Positions 1 through 9,900 of a DNA stretch of 53,407 nucleotides are shown one piece after another. The stretch is from contig JAIUPE010000011.1 of NCBI GenBank assembly GCA_020160875.1, positions 1-53,407 on the forward strand, given 5' to 3'. The first letter of the stretch is position 1. Every line of letters starts with the position of its first letter. The position numbers and the translations under genes are program-made. This DNA is from Pseudomonadota bacterium (lineage in GTDB: Bacteria > Pseudomonadota > Alphaproteobacteria > Rhodospirillales > Rhodospirillaceae). The notes under the pieces were generated by a model that worked only from the letters and a program-made list of their open reading frames with translations, was not told where the DNA came from and searched no databases.

Positions 1-211
1 ACATCTGGCCCTGCAGTTCGCAGGCGAGGTCCCATGTCGGCTGGCGGCTCATGGTCGCGTCGAGCGCGAGGATCAACCGGCCACCGGCCTGGCCGGCTCT
101 GGCGATAGCACGCGCCTGACGGACAAACGCGTCGACTTCCGATGCGTCCGAACGGCGCTCGGCCGGCGGACGGGTGGCTGACGTAACCGGGGGCTTGTTT
201 GCGTCGCTCAT
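1..211 (-). CDS. VWA-domain protein, N-terminal part (runs off the window)
   Basis: An ATG at 209-211 on the minus strand opens a frame that runs to the window edge (70 codons). The product starts with a Pro/Arg-rich stretch and reaches a segment reading LILALDATMSRQPTWDLA at about residues 47-64. That hydrophobic strand followed by DATxSRxPTWD is, from memory, typical of the short cytoplasmic von Willebrand A proteins found near DnaJ-like genes in alphaproteobacteria. The metal-site remainder lies outside the window, so function cannot be judged. Family assignment is an inference from this short motif. Confidence 0.55.
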   Translation of the reverse strand, partial: MSDANKPPVTSATRPPAERRSDASEVDAFVRQARAIARAGQAGGRLILALDATMSRQPTWDLACELQGQM

Positions 212-275
212 CACACAAGAAGATGTGGCGAGCCGCGTCGGCTTGCAAGCCCGTCCTTGCACGCCATGAGCTGGC

Positions 276-692
276 CTAAAGCAGGCCAAGCTCCGCCAGC
301 TCCAGACGCAGCTTCGGCGGCATTTCGGCAAGTGCAGCGTTGCCCTGGCCCAGATCCAGCGGCGCGTCGGCAGGCTTGAGGTAGCGCCAGCCCTGGAACG
401 CGCGGCGGTGCGTGGGCTCGACCAGGACGTGCTTGGGGTCGAGCTCGATCAGGCACTCCGGCTTGCCGTCCCGTTTACGCGTGTGCAGCTTCAGGACCTT
501 CTGGCGGACCATGATGTAGCCACCGATGACCCAATAGAGCGAGCCGGTCTCGATCAACTCCTCGGCCTGCTTGGGTGCGTTGCGCGTGCGGCAGCGCGGA
601 TTGCCGTTGGCGAGGGCGTAGGTCTTCTGGACTTTGGCGAGATGCTCGACGTCATCGATACCGACGGCGAGTTTGATGATGTGGATGGTCAT
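276..692 (-). CDS. DUF1489 family protein
   Basis: The 138-residue product begins MTIHIIKLAVGIDDVEHL and contains IGGYIMVRQKVLKLHTR and a C-terminal EMPPKLRLELAELGLL. These match my memory of DUF1489, a family nearly confined to alphaproteobacteria and of unknown function. The frame stays open upstream to 782, but the ATG at 690-692 gives the N-terminus usual for the family. No signal peptide or membrane helix is visible, so it is probably cytoplasmic. It stands alone; the next gene on the same strand is 185 bp upstream and a perfect hairpin (773-793) lies between them. Confidence 0.85.
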   Translation of the reverse strand: MTIHIIKLAVGIDDVEHLAKVQKTYALANGNPRCRTRNAPKQAEELIETGSLYWVIGGYIMVRQKVLKLHTRKRDGKPECLIELDPKHVLVEPTHRRAFQGWRYLKPADAPLDLGQGNAALAEMPPKLRLELAELGLL

Positions 693-772
693 GGGCGCTA
701 AGAAAGCGCGCCTGCGCGTTTCGATCAAGAGTGACGAACGGCGGGCAGGCTCCGTGACGGCGCGGCGTAAAC

Positions 773-793
773 GACCGGTCATGCTGACCGGTC
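773..793 (-). terminator. Perfect 9-bp hairpin between methyltransferase and DUF1489 genes
   Basis: GACCGGTCA (773-781) and TGACCGGTC (785-793) form a perfect 9-bp stem with a 3-nt loop. It lies 85 bp past the stop of the methyltransferase gene on the minus strand and is followed by a weak GTTTA tract, so it may end that transcript. Each arm carries the 8-bp palindrome GACCGGTC, so a protein-binding site for control of the DUF1489 gene is an alternative. Confidence 0.4.
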
Positions 794-877
794 AGCCGCG
801 TGCACTCACAGGACCTTCCCCTGTGGCCCACCGCTCGCCGGAAAAATTAACGCGCCGGGCCTATCCGAGGTTGCCTT

Positions 878-1459
878 TCAGGCGGGTTGCAAATGCACCG
901 GCCCAATTCCCTTACAGGCGCACAGACGCTGGCGCACGGCGGGCCTGGGATGGATCTCTTCGCCATGCTCGTAGGCGACGATTTCAAGCGCGCCGTCGAA
1001 AGCGCGCAAGAGTTCGCCGGGGGCGAGGAGGAAATCCGGATTGCGGGGACGGCCGAGGCGTTCGTTGCCCTGGCCGAAGGTTTCGAAGATCAGGACGCCG
1101 CCCGGCGCCAGGCTCGCGATGAGATGCGGAAAGTGCGGGCGGTGGAGATAGTTCGTGACGACGATGGCATCGAAGCTGGCAGGCGCGAAGGGCCAGGTGC
1201 CGGTTTCAAGATCGGCGGCAAGGACGTCGAGACCTCCCGCATCCATCAAACCGCTGGTGTCGATGTCGACGGCGACGACCTTGTGACCCATCGCCTGGAG
1301 CGCGCGGGCATGGCGGCCATGACCGGCGGCCACGTCCAAAACCCGACCGGCCGGTCGAATCAGATGTGCCCAGCGTAGCACCCAGGCCGAAGGGGCGATG
1401 GCGGGGTCGGTGGGGCGATCAAAACTTGCCATTTCTTGAGTATAGACAGCCATTTCCAT
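878..1459 (-). CDS. Class I SAM-dependent methyltransferase
   Basis: The 193-residue protein has a Rossmann methyltransferase core: motif I reads VLDVAAGHGRHA (about residues 40-51), followed by an acidic strand end VVAVDID and a motif IV region FDAIVVTNYLHRP. The compact size and lack of an extra substrate domain recall TehB/UbiE-like small methyltransferases; the substrate is not evident. The start is uncertain: ATG at 1459 has a possible AGGGG ribosome site, while the ATG at 1432 gives an N-terminus of MASFDRPTDP. It is divergent from mutA, with about 116 bp between. Confidence 0.8.
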   Translation of the reverse strand: MEMAVYTQEMASFDRPTDPAIAPSAWVLRWAHLIRPAGRVLDVAAGHGRHARALQAMGHKVVAVDIDTSGLMDAGGLDVLAADLETGTWPFAPASFDAIVVTNYLHRPHFPHLIASLAPGGVLIFETFGQGNERLGRPRNPDFLLAPGELLRAFDGALEIVAYEHGEEIHPRPAVRQRLCACKGIGPVHLQPA

Positions 1460-1513
1460 GCGCGGAGCCCCTACATTTGGACAGAGCTGGCATGACCATG
1501 CCCATGTTTGACG

Positions 1514-1532
1514 TAAGTGGGCTCACCACTTA
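1514..1532. promoter_or_regulatory. Inverted repeat upstream of mutA
   Basis: TAAGTGG (1514-1520) and CCACTTA (1526-1532) form a perfect 7-bp inverted repeat with a 5-nt loop, 43 bp before the mutA start and in the divergent spacer with the methyltransferase gene. Position and symmetry suit an operator. No U-tract follows it, which argues against a terminator. No known regulator motif is recognised. Confidence 0.3.
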
Positions 1533-1575
1533 AGAAAAATGTGATTTGCTGCGTCTGTCCTGGGGAGAACGTGCG

Positions 1576-3588
1576 TTGGCGAAAGAGACCGGTTCAAGCG
1601 ATGCGGCGCTGAAACTCGCGGCTGACTTTCCGCCCGCGAGCGATGCGCAGTGGATGAAGCTTCTGGAGAAGGTGCTGGCCGGCGCGCCCTTCGAAAAGAA
1701 ACTCGTCTCCAAGACCTACGACGGCCTCTCCATCCGTCCCTTGTACACCCGCGCCGACTGGCCGTCGGCGAATGACCCCTCCGGCCTTCCAGGCGGCGCG
1801 CCCTTCGTGCGCGGTGGCACGGTGCTGGCAAGCGCGATGAACGGCTGGGATATCCGCCAGGTCCATGGCCATCCCGATCCCGCCACGGCAAACAAAGAAA
1901 TTCTCCAAGACCTGGAAAACGGCGTGACCTCGATCACGCTACGGCTCTGCCCTGAGGGCAAGAACGGCGTCGCGGTGAACACTTATGCCGATCTCGCCAA
2001 GACCCTGGACGGCGTGATGCTCGACCTCGCCCCGGTCAACCTTGAAGGCTATCCGTCGCTGGTGTTCGCGGCCTATCTGATCAAGTTGTTGGAGAAGCGC
2101 GGACAGAGCGCGGCCTATGCCGGTAACTTCGGCCTCGATGTGCTATCGGTGTTCGCGGCGAAGGGCCGCATCACGTCCGACCCGGAAACCGCGCGCGCGC
2201 GCGTCGCGGATCTCGCGAGCTACGCGGCGAAACATCTGCCGAAGGCGCGCACCTACAATGTGAGTTCGGTGGTCTATCACTCCGCGGGCGCTTCGGAAGC
2301 GCAGGAACTGGCCTGCGTACTGGCGAGCGCCGTGGAATACTTGCGCGCGATGACCGACAACGGTCTCGATCTCGAGGCGGCGGTGAAGCAGATCGCCTTC
2401 ACCATCACCGCCGACGCAGACATGTTCCTGTCCGTCGCCAAGATCCGGGCCCTGCGCAAGATGTGGGCGCGCGTCGCGGAAGCTTCGGGGGCCGAGAACC
2501 GCACCACGTTCATCACCGCGGTCACCGCGCCGCGCATGATGAGCCGCCGCGATCCCTGGGTGAATATCCTACGGTCCACCGTCGCCTGCTTCAGTGCGGG
2601 CATCGCGGGCGCGGACGCCGTGACCGTGCTGCCGTTCGACAACGCGCTGGGCGTGCCCAGCGATCTCGGGCGCCGCATCGCGCGCAACACTCAGGTCGTG
2701 CTGCAGGAGGAATCCGGACTCGGCAAGGTCATCGACCCGGCCGGCGGCGCCTGGATGTTCGAGACACTGACGGACGAACTCGCCGACAAGGCCTGGAGCT
2801 TCTTCCAGGAGATCGAGCGCCAGGGCGGCATGATGAAGGCGCTGATGGCTGAATTCATCGCGGCGAAGATCGCCGGTGTCCAGGCGGAGCGCGCGAAAAA
2901 CCTTGCCAAGCGCAAAGACGCCGTGACGGGCGTGAGTGAGTTTCCGAACGTGCATGAGACGCCGGTCGCGGCGGCAAAGACAAGCACGCCAAAGGCGACC
3001 GCGGCGTCCGCCCCCACGCTGACGCTGCCGGAAACGGGGCACGGCAAGCTCACCGAAGCTTTTGTCGCAGCGGCCGAGACAGCGCAAATTTCGAGCTATC
3101 TCGCCGCGCTGAAAGGCGGCACGGGCGCATCCATCACCCCCCTGCCGAACCTGCGCCTCGCGCAGGACTTCGAGAAGCTGCGCGATGCGGCCGACTCCTA
3201 TCCTCAGCGCCCGAAGGTCTATCTCGCGAACATGGGCACGGTGGCGGACTTCACCGCGCGCGCAACCTTCGCCAAGAATTTCTATGAGGCCGGCGGCTTC
3301 GAAACGGTCTCGGGCGCGGGCGGGACGGACACGTCGGTCCTCGCAAAGGATTTCAAGGCCAGCGGCGCGCGCTTCGCCGTGATCTGTTCGACCGACGCGG
3401 TTTATGCGGAACATGCTGTGAACGCCGTGGAAGCGTTGAAAGACGCAGGCGCGAGCGCCGTCCACCTCGCGGGGCGCGGCGGCGAACTAGAAGCGGCGCT
3501 AAAAGCCGCGGGCGCCGACGACTTCATCTTCATCGGCTGCGATGTGTTGGGGGTGCTGAATGCCCTGCACGCGCGCGTGAGCACGTAA
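1576..3588 (+). CDS. mutA: Methylmalonyl-CoA mutase small (beta) subunit
   Basis: The 670-residue protein is the non-catalytic partner of the adenosylcobalamin-dependent mutase that converts (R)-methylmalonyl-CoA to succinyl-CoA at the end of propionate and odd-chain degradation. Its TIM-barrel part includes a GWDIRQVHG strand and [21 protein letters not shown]. The C-terminal flavodoxin-like domain (about 560-670) lacks the DxHxxG cobalamin-His motif, as expected for this subunit. I chose the TTG at 1576 because GGGGAGAA lies 6 nt upstream (1562-1569); an earlier in-frame TTG at 1546 lacks such a site. mutB follows after 10 bp, so the subunits are co-translated. Confidence 0.92.
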   Translation: MAKETGSSDAALKLAADFPPASDAQWMKLLEKVLAGAPFEKKLVSKTYDGLSIRPLYTRADWPSANDPSGLPGGAPFVRGGTVLASAMNGWDIRQVHGHPDPATANKEILQDLENGVTSITLRLCPEGKNGVAVNTYADLAKTLDGVMLDLAPVNLEGYPSLVFAAYLIKLLEKRGQSAAYAGNFGLDVLSVFAAKGRITSDPETARARVADLASYAAKHLPKARTYNVSSVVYHSAGASEAQELACVLASAVEYLRAMTDNGLDLEAAVKQIAFTITADADMFLSVAKIRALRKMWARVAEASGAENRTTFITAVTAPRMMSRRDPWVNILRSTVACFSAGIAGADAVTVLPFDNALGVPSDLGRRIARNTQVVLQEESGLGKVIDPAGGAWMFETLTDELADKAWSFFQEIERQGGMMKALMAEFIAAKIAGVQAERAKNLAKRKDAVTGVSEFPNVHETPVAAAKTSTPKATAASAPTLTLPETGHGKLTEAFVAAAETAQISSYLAALKGGTGASITPLPNLRLAQDFEKLRDAADSYPQRPKVYLANMGTVADFTARATFAKNFYEAGGFETVSGAGGTDTSVLAKDFKASGARFAVICSTDAVYAEHAVNAVEALKDAGASAVHLAGRGGELEAALKAAGADDFIFIGCDVLGVLNALHARVST

Positions 3589-3598
3589 GGAGACCGCC

Positions 3599-5776
3599 AT
3601 GAACAAAGCGGCCGGCAAAATCCCGAACTTCGCCGATATCGGCCTTTCGTCGACATCCAACTCCGGGCGTCTGACGCTGGAAGAGTGGACCGCACAGGCG
3701 GGCGCCGCCGCCGCGCGCGTGGAAACACCCGAGGGCATCCCGGTGAAGCCGCTGTACACCAGCGCGGACCTCGAAGGTCTCGACTTCCTCGATACACGCC
3801 CCGGCGTCGCGCCCTTCCTGCGCGGCCCCTACCCCGCGATGTACGTGACCCAGCCGTGGACCGTGCGCCAATACGCCGGCTTCTCGACGGCCGAGGATTC
3901 CAACGCCTTCTACCGCCGCAATCTCGCGGCCGGACAAAAGGGCCTTTCCATCGCCTTCGATCTCGCGACCCACCGCGGCTACGACAGCGACCATCCGCGC
4001 GTCGTCGGCGACGTCGGCATGGCCGGTGTGGCGGTGGATTCCATCTACGACATGCGCACGCTGTTCGATGGGATTCCCTTGGACCAGATGAGCGTCTCCA
4101 TGACCATGAACGGCGCGGTTCTGCCGATCCTCGCGCTCTATATCGTCGCGGCGGAAGAACAGGGCGTGCAACCCGCGCAGCTTTCCGGAACCATTCAGAA
4201 CGACATCCTGAAAGAGTTCATGGTGCGCAACACCTACATATTCCCGCCGGCCCCGAGCATGCGCATCATCTCGGACATCTTCGCGTATACCTCGCAGCAT
4301 ATGCCGAAGTTCAATTCGATCTCGATCTCCGGCTATCACATGCAGGAAGCCGGCGCGACGGCGGACTTGGAGTTGGCGTACACGCTGGCCGACGGCGTGG
4401 AATACGCGCGCGCCGGGATGAAAGCCGGACTCGACATCGACGCGTTCGCGCCCCGGCTGTCGTTCTTCTGGGCCATCGGCATGAACTTCTTCATGGAAGT
4501 CGCCAAGATGCGCGCGGCGCGCCTGTTGTGGGCGAAGCTTTTGAAGCAGTTCAATCCGAAGAGCGACAAGTCCCTCGCGCTGCGCACGCACTGCCAGACC
4601 TCCGGCTGGTCCCTCACCGCCCAGGACGTCTACAACAACGTGGTGCGCACCTGTGTCGAAGCCATGGCCGCGACCCAGGGCCATACCCAGTCGCTGCACA
4701 CAAATGCCTTCGATGAAGCGCTCGCCCTGCCGACGGATTTTTCGGCGCGCATCGCCCGCAATACGCAGTTGTTTATCCAGCAGGAATCCGGCACGACCCG
4801 CAGCGTCGACCCGTGGGGCGGCAGCTACTATGTCGAACGCCTGACCTACGAATTGGCCGAGAAAGCCTGGGCGCATATCCAGGAAGTCGAGAGCCTGGGC
4901 GGCATGGCCAAAGCCATCGAAGCCGGCATCCCGAAACTGCGCATCGAAGAAGCCGCGGCGCGCACGCAGGCGCGTATCGACTCCGGCCGTCAAACAGTCG
5001 TCGGGGTGAACAAGTACAAGCTCACCGAGAAGGAAGACATCGACGTCCTCAAGGTCGACAACAGCGCCGTGCGCGCCGCGCAGATCGCCAAGCTCAAAAA
5101 ACTGAGGGCCGAGCGCGATCAGAAGGCCGTGGACGCCGCGTTGAACGCGCTGACCGACGCGGCGAAGACCGGCACCGGCAACCTACTGGGCCTCGCCGTG
5201 GCCGCTGGACGCGCGAAAGCGACCGTCGGAGAAATTACCGACGCGCTCGAGAAGGTGTATGGTCGCCATGTGGCCGAGATCCGCTCGATCTCGGGCGTAT
5301 ACCGCAAGGAAGTGGGCGCGAAGAACGTGGATAAGGTTCTGAAAATGGTCGAAGCCTTCGCCGAGAAAGAAGGCCGCCGCCCACGCATCCTCATCGCGAA
5401 AATGGGCCAGGACGGCCATGATCGCGGCCAGAAAGTGATCGCCAGCGCCTTCGCCGATCTCGGCTTCGACGTGGACATCGGCCCCCTCTTCCAGACGCCG
5501 GCGGAGGCCGCCAAGCAGGCGGTGGAGAACGACGTTCATATCATCGGCGCCTCGTCGCTGGCGGCGGGTCACCTGACATTGGTCCCCGCACTGAAGGCCG
5601 AGCTGAAGAAGATGGGCCGCGAAGACATCATGGTGGTCGTGGGAGGCGTGGTCCCGCCGCAGGATTTCGACGCGCTGTATCAAGCCGGTGCGGCGGCGAT
5701 CTTCCCGCCAGGCACGGTCATCGGCGACGCCGCCGTCGGCCTCCTCGAAAAACTCAACGCGGCCCTCGGCCACTAA
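3599..5776 (+). CDS. mutB: Methylmalonyl-CoA mutase large (alpha, catalytic) subunit
   Basis: The 725-residue protein is the catalytic, cobalamin-binding subunit. The N-terminal half is the substrate-binding TIM barrel, with the highly conserved [20 protein letters not shown] region. The C-terminal cobalamin domain carries the base-off motif DGHDRG, with Asp605 and His607 (His being the lower cobalt ligand), followed by the family's GPLFQTP and [10 protein letters not shown] segments. Length matches the family. An AAGGAGA ribosome site (3587-3593) overlaps the mutA stop. The gene sits between mutA and the chaperone gene meaB. No methylmalonyl-CoA epimerase is present in the window. Confidence 0.97.
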   Translation: MNKAAGKIPNFADIGLSSTSNSGRLTLEEWTAQAGAAAARVETPEGIPVKPLYTSADLEGLDFLDTRPGVAPFLRGPYPAMYVTQPWTVRQYAGFSTAEDSNAFYRRNLAAGQKGLSIAFDLATHRGYDSDHPRVVGDVGMAGVAVDSIYDMRTLFDGIPLDQMSVSMTMNGAVLPILALYIVAAEEQGVQPAQLSGTIQNDILKEFMVRNTYIFPPAPSMRIISDIFAYTSQHMPKFNSISISGYHMQEAGATADLELAYTLADGVEYARAGMKAGLDIDAFAPRLSFFWAIGMNFFMEVAKMRAARLLWAKLLKQFNPKSDKSLALRTHCQTSGWSLTAQDVYNNVVRTCVEAMAATQGHTQSLHTNAFDEALALPTDFSARIARNTQLFIQQESGTTRSVDPWGGSYYVERLTYELAEKAWAHIQEVESLGGMAKAIEAGIPKLRIEEAAARTQARIDSGRQTVVGVNKYKLTEKEDIDVLKVDNSAVRAAQIAKLKKLRAERDQKAVDAALNALTDAAKTGTGNLLGLAVAAGRAKATVGEITDALEKVYGRHVAEIRSISGVYRKEVGAKNVDKVLKMVEAFAEKEGRRPRILIAKMGQDGHDRGQKVIASAFADLGFDVDIGPLFQTPAEAAKQAVENDVHIIGASSLAAGHLTLVPALKAELKKMGREDIMVVVGGVVPPQDFDALYQAGAAAIFPPGTVIGDAAVGLLEKLNAALGH

Positions 5777-5787
5777 AGGATCGCTTC

Positions 5788-6780
5788 GTGCGCCATTCCA
5801 CGGCAGCCGCGTATGGTGAGGGCGTCATCTCGGGCGATCGCGCGAAGCTTGCGCAGGCCATCACCCTGATCGAATCGCGCAACGCCGCGCACCAGAAGCT
5901 GGCGCAGGAGATGTTGGTGGCGCTGCTGCCACGCACCGGCAAATCCTTGCGCATCGGCATCAGCGGCCTGCCGGGCGCAGGCAAAAGCACCTTCATCGAC
6001 GCGTTCGGGACGATGCTGACCAGCCGGGGCCACAAGGTGGCGGTGCTGGCGGTGGACCCCACCTCCTCACGCACCGGCGGTTCCATTCTGGGCGACAAGA
6101 CGCGCATGACCCGCCTGTCGATGGACGAAAATGCCTTTATCCGCCCATCGCCGACAGGCGGGACCCTGGGCGGTGTCGCGCGCGCGACGCGGGAAGCGAT
6201 TTTGGTCTGCGAGGCCGCAGGCTTCGACATCATCCTCGTTGAAACGGTCGGCGTCGGGCAGAGCGAGATCACCGTTTCAGAAATGGTCGACTTCTTCCTG
6301 GTGTTGATGATCGCCGGCGGCGGCGACGAGCTGCAGGGCATCAAGAAGGGTGTGCTCGAGATCGCCGACATGATCGCCATCACCAAGGCGGACGGCGAGA
6401 ACGTCACGCGCGCCAAGATCACCGCGACCGACTATCAGCACGCCATGCGCATCATCACCCCGATGAACCCCTTGTGGACGCCGCCAGTGGTGACGGTGAG
6501 CTCCATTGAGAACAAGGGGCTGGATACGCTGTGGGAGAAGATCGAACACCATCGGAAGACGCTCACAAACGCCGGTGAATTCGAGACCAAGCGCCGGACG
6601 CAGCAGATTCGCTGGATGTGGTCGATGATCGACGATCGGCTCATGAGCCGCCTTCGGGCCGACGACAAGATCCGGTCCCTGGTGAGCGAAATGGAGCGCG
6701 GGATCGCCGACGGCAAAGTGACTCCGGCCTTGGCTGCGGATAATATCCTCTCGGCATTCTGGAGTTCTTTCGGGGGATAA
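5788..6780 (+). CDS. meaB: Methylmalonyl-CoA mutase-associated G-protein chaperone MeaB
   Basis: This 330-residue SIMIBI-class GTPase protects and reloads cobalamin on methylmalonyl-CoA mutase. The P-loop is GLPGAGKST (residues 60-68); [19 protein letters not shown] and [10 protein letters not shown] are the family's switch regions; ITKADGEN is the NKxD-type base-recognition site. GTG at 5788 is the start, with AAAGGA (5775-5780) upstream, 11 bp after mutB. Older annotation calls such proteins ArgK, but the mut context supports MeaB. Confidence 0.95.
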   Translation: MRHSTAAAYGEGVISGDRAKLAQAITLIESRNAAHQKLAQEMLVALLPRTGKSLRIGISGLPGAGKSTFIDAFGTMLTSRGHKVAVLAVDPTSSRTGGSILGDKTRMTRLSMDENAFIRPSPTGGTLGGVARATREAILVCEAAGFDIILVETVGVGQSEITVSEMVDFFLVLMIAGGGDELQGIKKGVLEIADMIAITKADGENVTRAKITATDYQHAMRIITPMNPLWTPPVVTVSSIENKGLDTLWEKIEHHRKTLTNAGEFETKRRTQQIRWMWSMIDDRLMSRLRADDKIRSLVSEMERGIADGKVTPALAADNILSAFWSSFGG

Positions 6781-6784
6781 ATTC

Positions 6785-8020
6785 ATGATCCGCTTCGTTT
6801 TGGCCGCGGTGATGATTTCCACGCCGGCTTTCGCGCAGTCGCAAGCCGACCTTTACGCCAAGGCGCGCGAAATCCACGAACGGGTCCTGACCATCGACAC
6901 CCACGTCGATATTCCCTTCGACTTCGCCACGCCCGCCTACGACATGATGAAACCCGGCCCGCGCGGGCAGCAGGTGCATATCCCGACCATGATCGAAGGC
7001 GGGCTCGATGCGCCGTTCCTGATCGTCTACATGGGGCAGGGCGAACGCACCGTTGCCGGTTACGCTAAAGCCGCCGCCGACGCCTTCACCAAGTTCTCGG
7101 CGATCCACCGCGCCGCCGACGAGCTCTACAAGGACAAGATTGAGCTTGCGTATACGGCGGCCGACGTGCGGCGCATCTACGGCGCCGGCAAGAAGCCGAT
7201 CATCATCGGCATGGAAAATGGCTATGCGGTCGGCAAGGACCTACGCCTGCTCGATATCTATCACGGCCTGGGCGCGCGCTACCTCGGCCTTCTGCACAAC
7301 GGCCACAACGATCTCGGCGATTCAGCGCAACCGAATGCAAATGAACCCGCCGCCGAGCACAACGGCTTGTCGCCGCTGGGAAAACAAGTCGTCGAGAAAC
7401 TGAACGAACTTGGCATCATGGCTGATATTAGCCACGCCTCGATGAAAACCGCGCTCGACATCCTCGCCGTGTCCAAGGCGCCGGTGATCGCCAGCCATTC
7501 GGCGGTGAAGGGCGTCTATGACCATCCGCGCAATGTGAGTGACGAGGTGTTGGACGCGATCAAACGCTCCGGTGGCGTGGTGCAGATCGTCGCCTTCGAT
7601 CCTTACCTGCGCGCGACGCCGCCTGAGAAGACCAAGGCCGTCCAAGCCCTGCAAAAAACCATGGGCATGCGTGGAAACGGCGACATCGACAAGCTGCAGC
7701 CGGGCCAACTGCAAGCCTATGAAGCCGAAATGGCCAATATCGAGAACCAGTGGCCCAAGGCGGATGTGACCAATCTGGTCGACCATATGGACTATGCCAT
7801 CAAACGCATCGGCATCGACCATGTGGGCATTTCGTCGGACTTCAACGGCGGCGGCGGCATCCGGGGCTGGGGAAATGCCGCCGAAACCCTAAATGTCACA
7901 CTGGAGCTGGTGCGGCGTGGGTATACCGAGGACCAAATCGCCAAGCTTTGGGGCGGTAATCTCCTGCGCGTGATGGAACAGGTCGAGGCCAATGCCAAGC
8001 GGCCGCGAAAACGGCGTTAA
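6785..8020 (+). CDS. Secreted membrane-dipeptidase-like peptidase, family M19
   Basis: The 411-residue protein has a Sec signal peptide (residues 1-17, ending AFAQ) and the renal-dipeptidase TIM-barrel signature: the zinc pair His40-x-Asp42 in TIDTHVDIP, GMENGYAVG, the ADISHAS segment, ASHSAVKGV, and IGIDHVGISSDFNGGGG. Family members hydrolyse dipeptides, including some with D-residues, using a binuclear zinc site. It starts 4 bp after the meaB stop and is probably carried on the mut transcript, although no metabolic link to methylmalonyl-CoA is evident. The lysine/arginine-rich C-terminus (KRPRKRR) is unusual. Confidence 0.9.
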   Translation: MIRFVLAAVMISTPAFAQSQADLYAKAREIHERVLTIDTHVDIPFDFATPAYDMMKPGPRGQQVHIPTMIEGGLDAPFLIVYMGQGERTVAGYAKAAADAFTKFSAIHRAADELYKDKIELAYTAADVRRIYGAGKKPIIIGMENGYAVGKDLRLLDIYHGLGARYLGLLHNGHNDLGDSAQPNANEPAAEHNGLSPLGKQVVEKLNELGIMADISHASMKTALDILAVSKAPVIASHSAVKGVYDHPRNVSDEVLDAIKRSGGVVQIVAFDPYLRATPPEKTKAVQALQKTMGMRGNGDIDKLQPGQLQAYEAEMANIENQWPKADVTNLVDHMDYAIKRIGIDHVGISSDFNGGGGIRGWGNAAETLNVTLELVRRGYTEDQIAKLWGGNLLRVMEQVEANAKRPRKRR

Positions 8021-8975
8021 CGTCTTCGACACCAGCGGTCTTCCGCCGCTGGACGATAGCCGTACGCGCCGCTCTCCCCTCACCCTTGCCCAGCATGCCA
8101 CCGTCATCACCACGCGCCTTGTGTTCGGGGCGCTGTGCGGCGTCATTCGTCTCTTCAGGGGCGAACATCCGAAGGGCTGGCGCACGATCCGCTATGGCCT
8201 GCACCGGGAAGAGATCCTCGACCATCATGCGCCGCCCGCCGATAAGCCGCCGCATCGCGCCGTCGTGTTCGTTCACGGCGGCGGCTGGCTCATGGGCACG
8301 AAGGACTTCTACGCCCACGATCTGATCTTCCTGTCCGAGGCCGGATATCCGGTGTTCAACGTCGAGTACCCGAAAGCGCCGGAGCACCCCCATCCGAGAC
8401 CTTTACGTTCGCTGCTGACGGCGCTGGTGTTCATCAAGCGCTCTTTCCCCGAAGCGACGCATGTGCATCTGATGGGCGATTCCGCGGGCGGCAATCTGGC
8501 CGTGATGGCGGCGTTGCTGCTATCCGACGTCAGGCTTCTGAAGCAGGTGGATCCGTGGTGCGATCCGAAGAAACTGCCGAAGGTCCTGTCGGTAACCTCG
8601 ATTTACGGAGTCCTCGATCGCGCCACGATGCTGCGGCCGAACGTACCGGGCGGCGCGGCGCTGCTGGCAGCTTACGCGGGTCAAGACGCCCTCAAGGACG
8701 CGGTGGGACCGGAGCATTCCATCACGCCGATGGACTTGAAATTCGAACGCCATCCGCGCTGTTTCATCGCTTGCGGCGGCGACGATCCGATCCTGCCCTC
8801 AAGCCAGATCTATGCGGAGCGCCTGCAGAAGGAAGGGCATAAGGTGGTGCTGACGACCTATCCGAAGGCGTTCCACGGCTTCTTCAACTTCCCCGAAGGC
8901 GAGCCGAAGCGGAACCTGCGGCGCGACATCCTCACGTTCCTGGACGAGAACTTCCTGGGCGTACAGTCGCGGTGA
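7992..8975 (+). CDS. Alpha/beta hydrolase, esterase/lipase (HSL-like) type
   Basis: The 327-residue protein has the oxyanion-hole motif HGGGW (residues 95-99) and the nucleophile elbow GDSAGG with Ser164. A late CGGDDPILPSS supplies the acid and KAFHGFF the catalytic His, in family order. The HGGGW motif places it with hormone-sensitive-lipase-like carboxylesterases; the substrate is unknown. The ATG at 7992 overlaps the M19 gene by 29 bp, which suggests coupling, though a later start is possible because the first 30 residues are poorly conserved in character. Its stop abuts the stop of the convergent gene with no spacer. Confidence 0.85.
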   Translation: MPSGRENGVNVFDTSGLPPLDDSRTRRSPLTLAQHATVITTRLVFGALCGVIRLFRGEHPKGWRTIRYGLHREEILDHHAPPADKPPHRAVVFVHGGGWLMGTKDFYAHDLIFLSEAGYPVFNVEYPKAPEHPHPRPLRSLLTALVFIKRSFPEATHVHLMGDSAGGNLAVMAALLLSDVRLLKQVDPWCDPKKLPKVLSVTSIYGVLDRATMLRPNVPGGAALLAAYAGQDALKDAVGPEHSITPMDLKFERHPRCFIACGGDDPILPSSQIYAERLQKEGHKVVLTTYPKAFHGFFNFPEGEPKRNLRRDILTFLDENFLGVQSR

Positions 8976-9887
8976 CTAAGTCGCCTGTGCAAGCCAACGC
9001 ATCAGATTCAAAATGAACTGCTTGTTTCCCTCGGCGCCGGGCGCATTGAAGCCCATGGGCTCGGCAGCGGGCCCGAGTCTCTGAGCACTGAACATCGCCG
9101 CTTCACCGAACACGGCGATGCGTCCCTTGCCGACCGCCATCACGGCGCCTTGAAGCAAGCCACCCGCCTCCGTGCGAGGGGTTTCGGGCGTCACGATGCT
9201 TGAGTCCGTTCGAAACTCAAGGTGGAACCCCTGCGGCAAGGTCAAGATAGGCCGCGCACCGGAAGGCGCCGTAAATGCCGATCCTGTGAAGGTCACGACT
9301 TTTCGCACGACCTCGGCGGACGAACGGCCATGAAGGATCATATCGTCCTTGAGCGTCCCGTCTTCCAGGACAAAGGCGTCCGAACTCGTTTCCTCCTTCG
9401 GCATCGCGTAAGCATTGTAAAATTCAAAGCCAAATGCCGAAGCGAGATCGGCCGCATTTCCCGCGAACGGAAAGTGGTCGGCAATCAACAACAATGCCCC
9501 GCCGCCACCGACCCACGCCTTCACGGCGGCAATTTCCTCAGCCGTGAACGCTGAGGGCGTCGCGCCACGCCAATTGCCCACGTTTACCTTATTCAACGCA
9601 TTCGAGATAACGAGGACTTGCGTTTTACTCAAACTATCGGCGGAAAACGGATCGGTAAAAGCACGAAGACGAAACCCGTCATTGCGCAGCAGGTTTCCAA
9701 ACGTCTCAAACCGGCCGTCAAGTTTATGGAAATTGAAATGCGCGGCATCGAGGGAAACGACAGGCCCCGTGTCGCGGGCAAACGCCGGCGATGCCACACT
9801 GATATCGACGTCGCGGTCGGGAACTTGTTGCGCGTCGGCCGGCGAAAGGAAAAGCGCGCCGGCGACCCCTAAGATCAGAGCGCGCAT
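8976..9887 (-). CDS. Exported DUF4350-like protein
   Basis: The 303-residue protein begins with a Sec signal peptide (MRALILGVAGALFL, cleavage near ADA-QQ). The mature part has features of the DUF4350/GATase-like fold: SKTQVLVISNALN, then AVKAWVGGGGALLLIADHFPF at about residues 130-150, and GKGRIAVFGEAAMFSAQ near the end. These strand-Gly-Gly-Gly turns resemble proteins that bind ligands without enzymatic residues. It follows aguB by 13 bp on the same strand, so it probably shares the agu transcript; what a periplasmic protein does for agmatine use is unknown. Confidence 0.65.
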   Translation of the reverse strand: MRALILGVAGALFLSPADAQQVPDRDVDISVASPAFARDTGPVVSLDAAHFNFHKLDGRFETFGNLLRNDGFRLRAFTDPFSADSLSKTQVLVISNALNKVNVGNWRGATPSAFTAEEIAAVKAWVGGGGALLLIADHFPFAGNAADLASAFGFEFYNAYAMPKEETSSDAFVLEDGTLKDDMILHGRSSAEVVRKVVTFTGSAFTAPSGARPILTLPQGFHLEFRTDSSIVTPETPRTEAGGLLQGAVMAVGKGRIAVFGEAAMFSAQRLGPAAEPMGFNAPGAEGNKQFILNLMRWLAQAT

Positions 9888-9900
9888 TTTCCGGCCTCGT

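Noticed and set aside
1460-1575. Cobalamin riboswitch upstream of mutA
   Set aside because: The spacer is too short and I find no B12-box-like sequence.
3530-4993. 487-codon minus-strand frame inside mutB
   Set aside because: It is a mirror of a high-GC coding frame; the plus strand encodes a complete catalytic mutase with all motifs, and the antisense product looks like nothing known.
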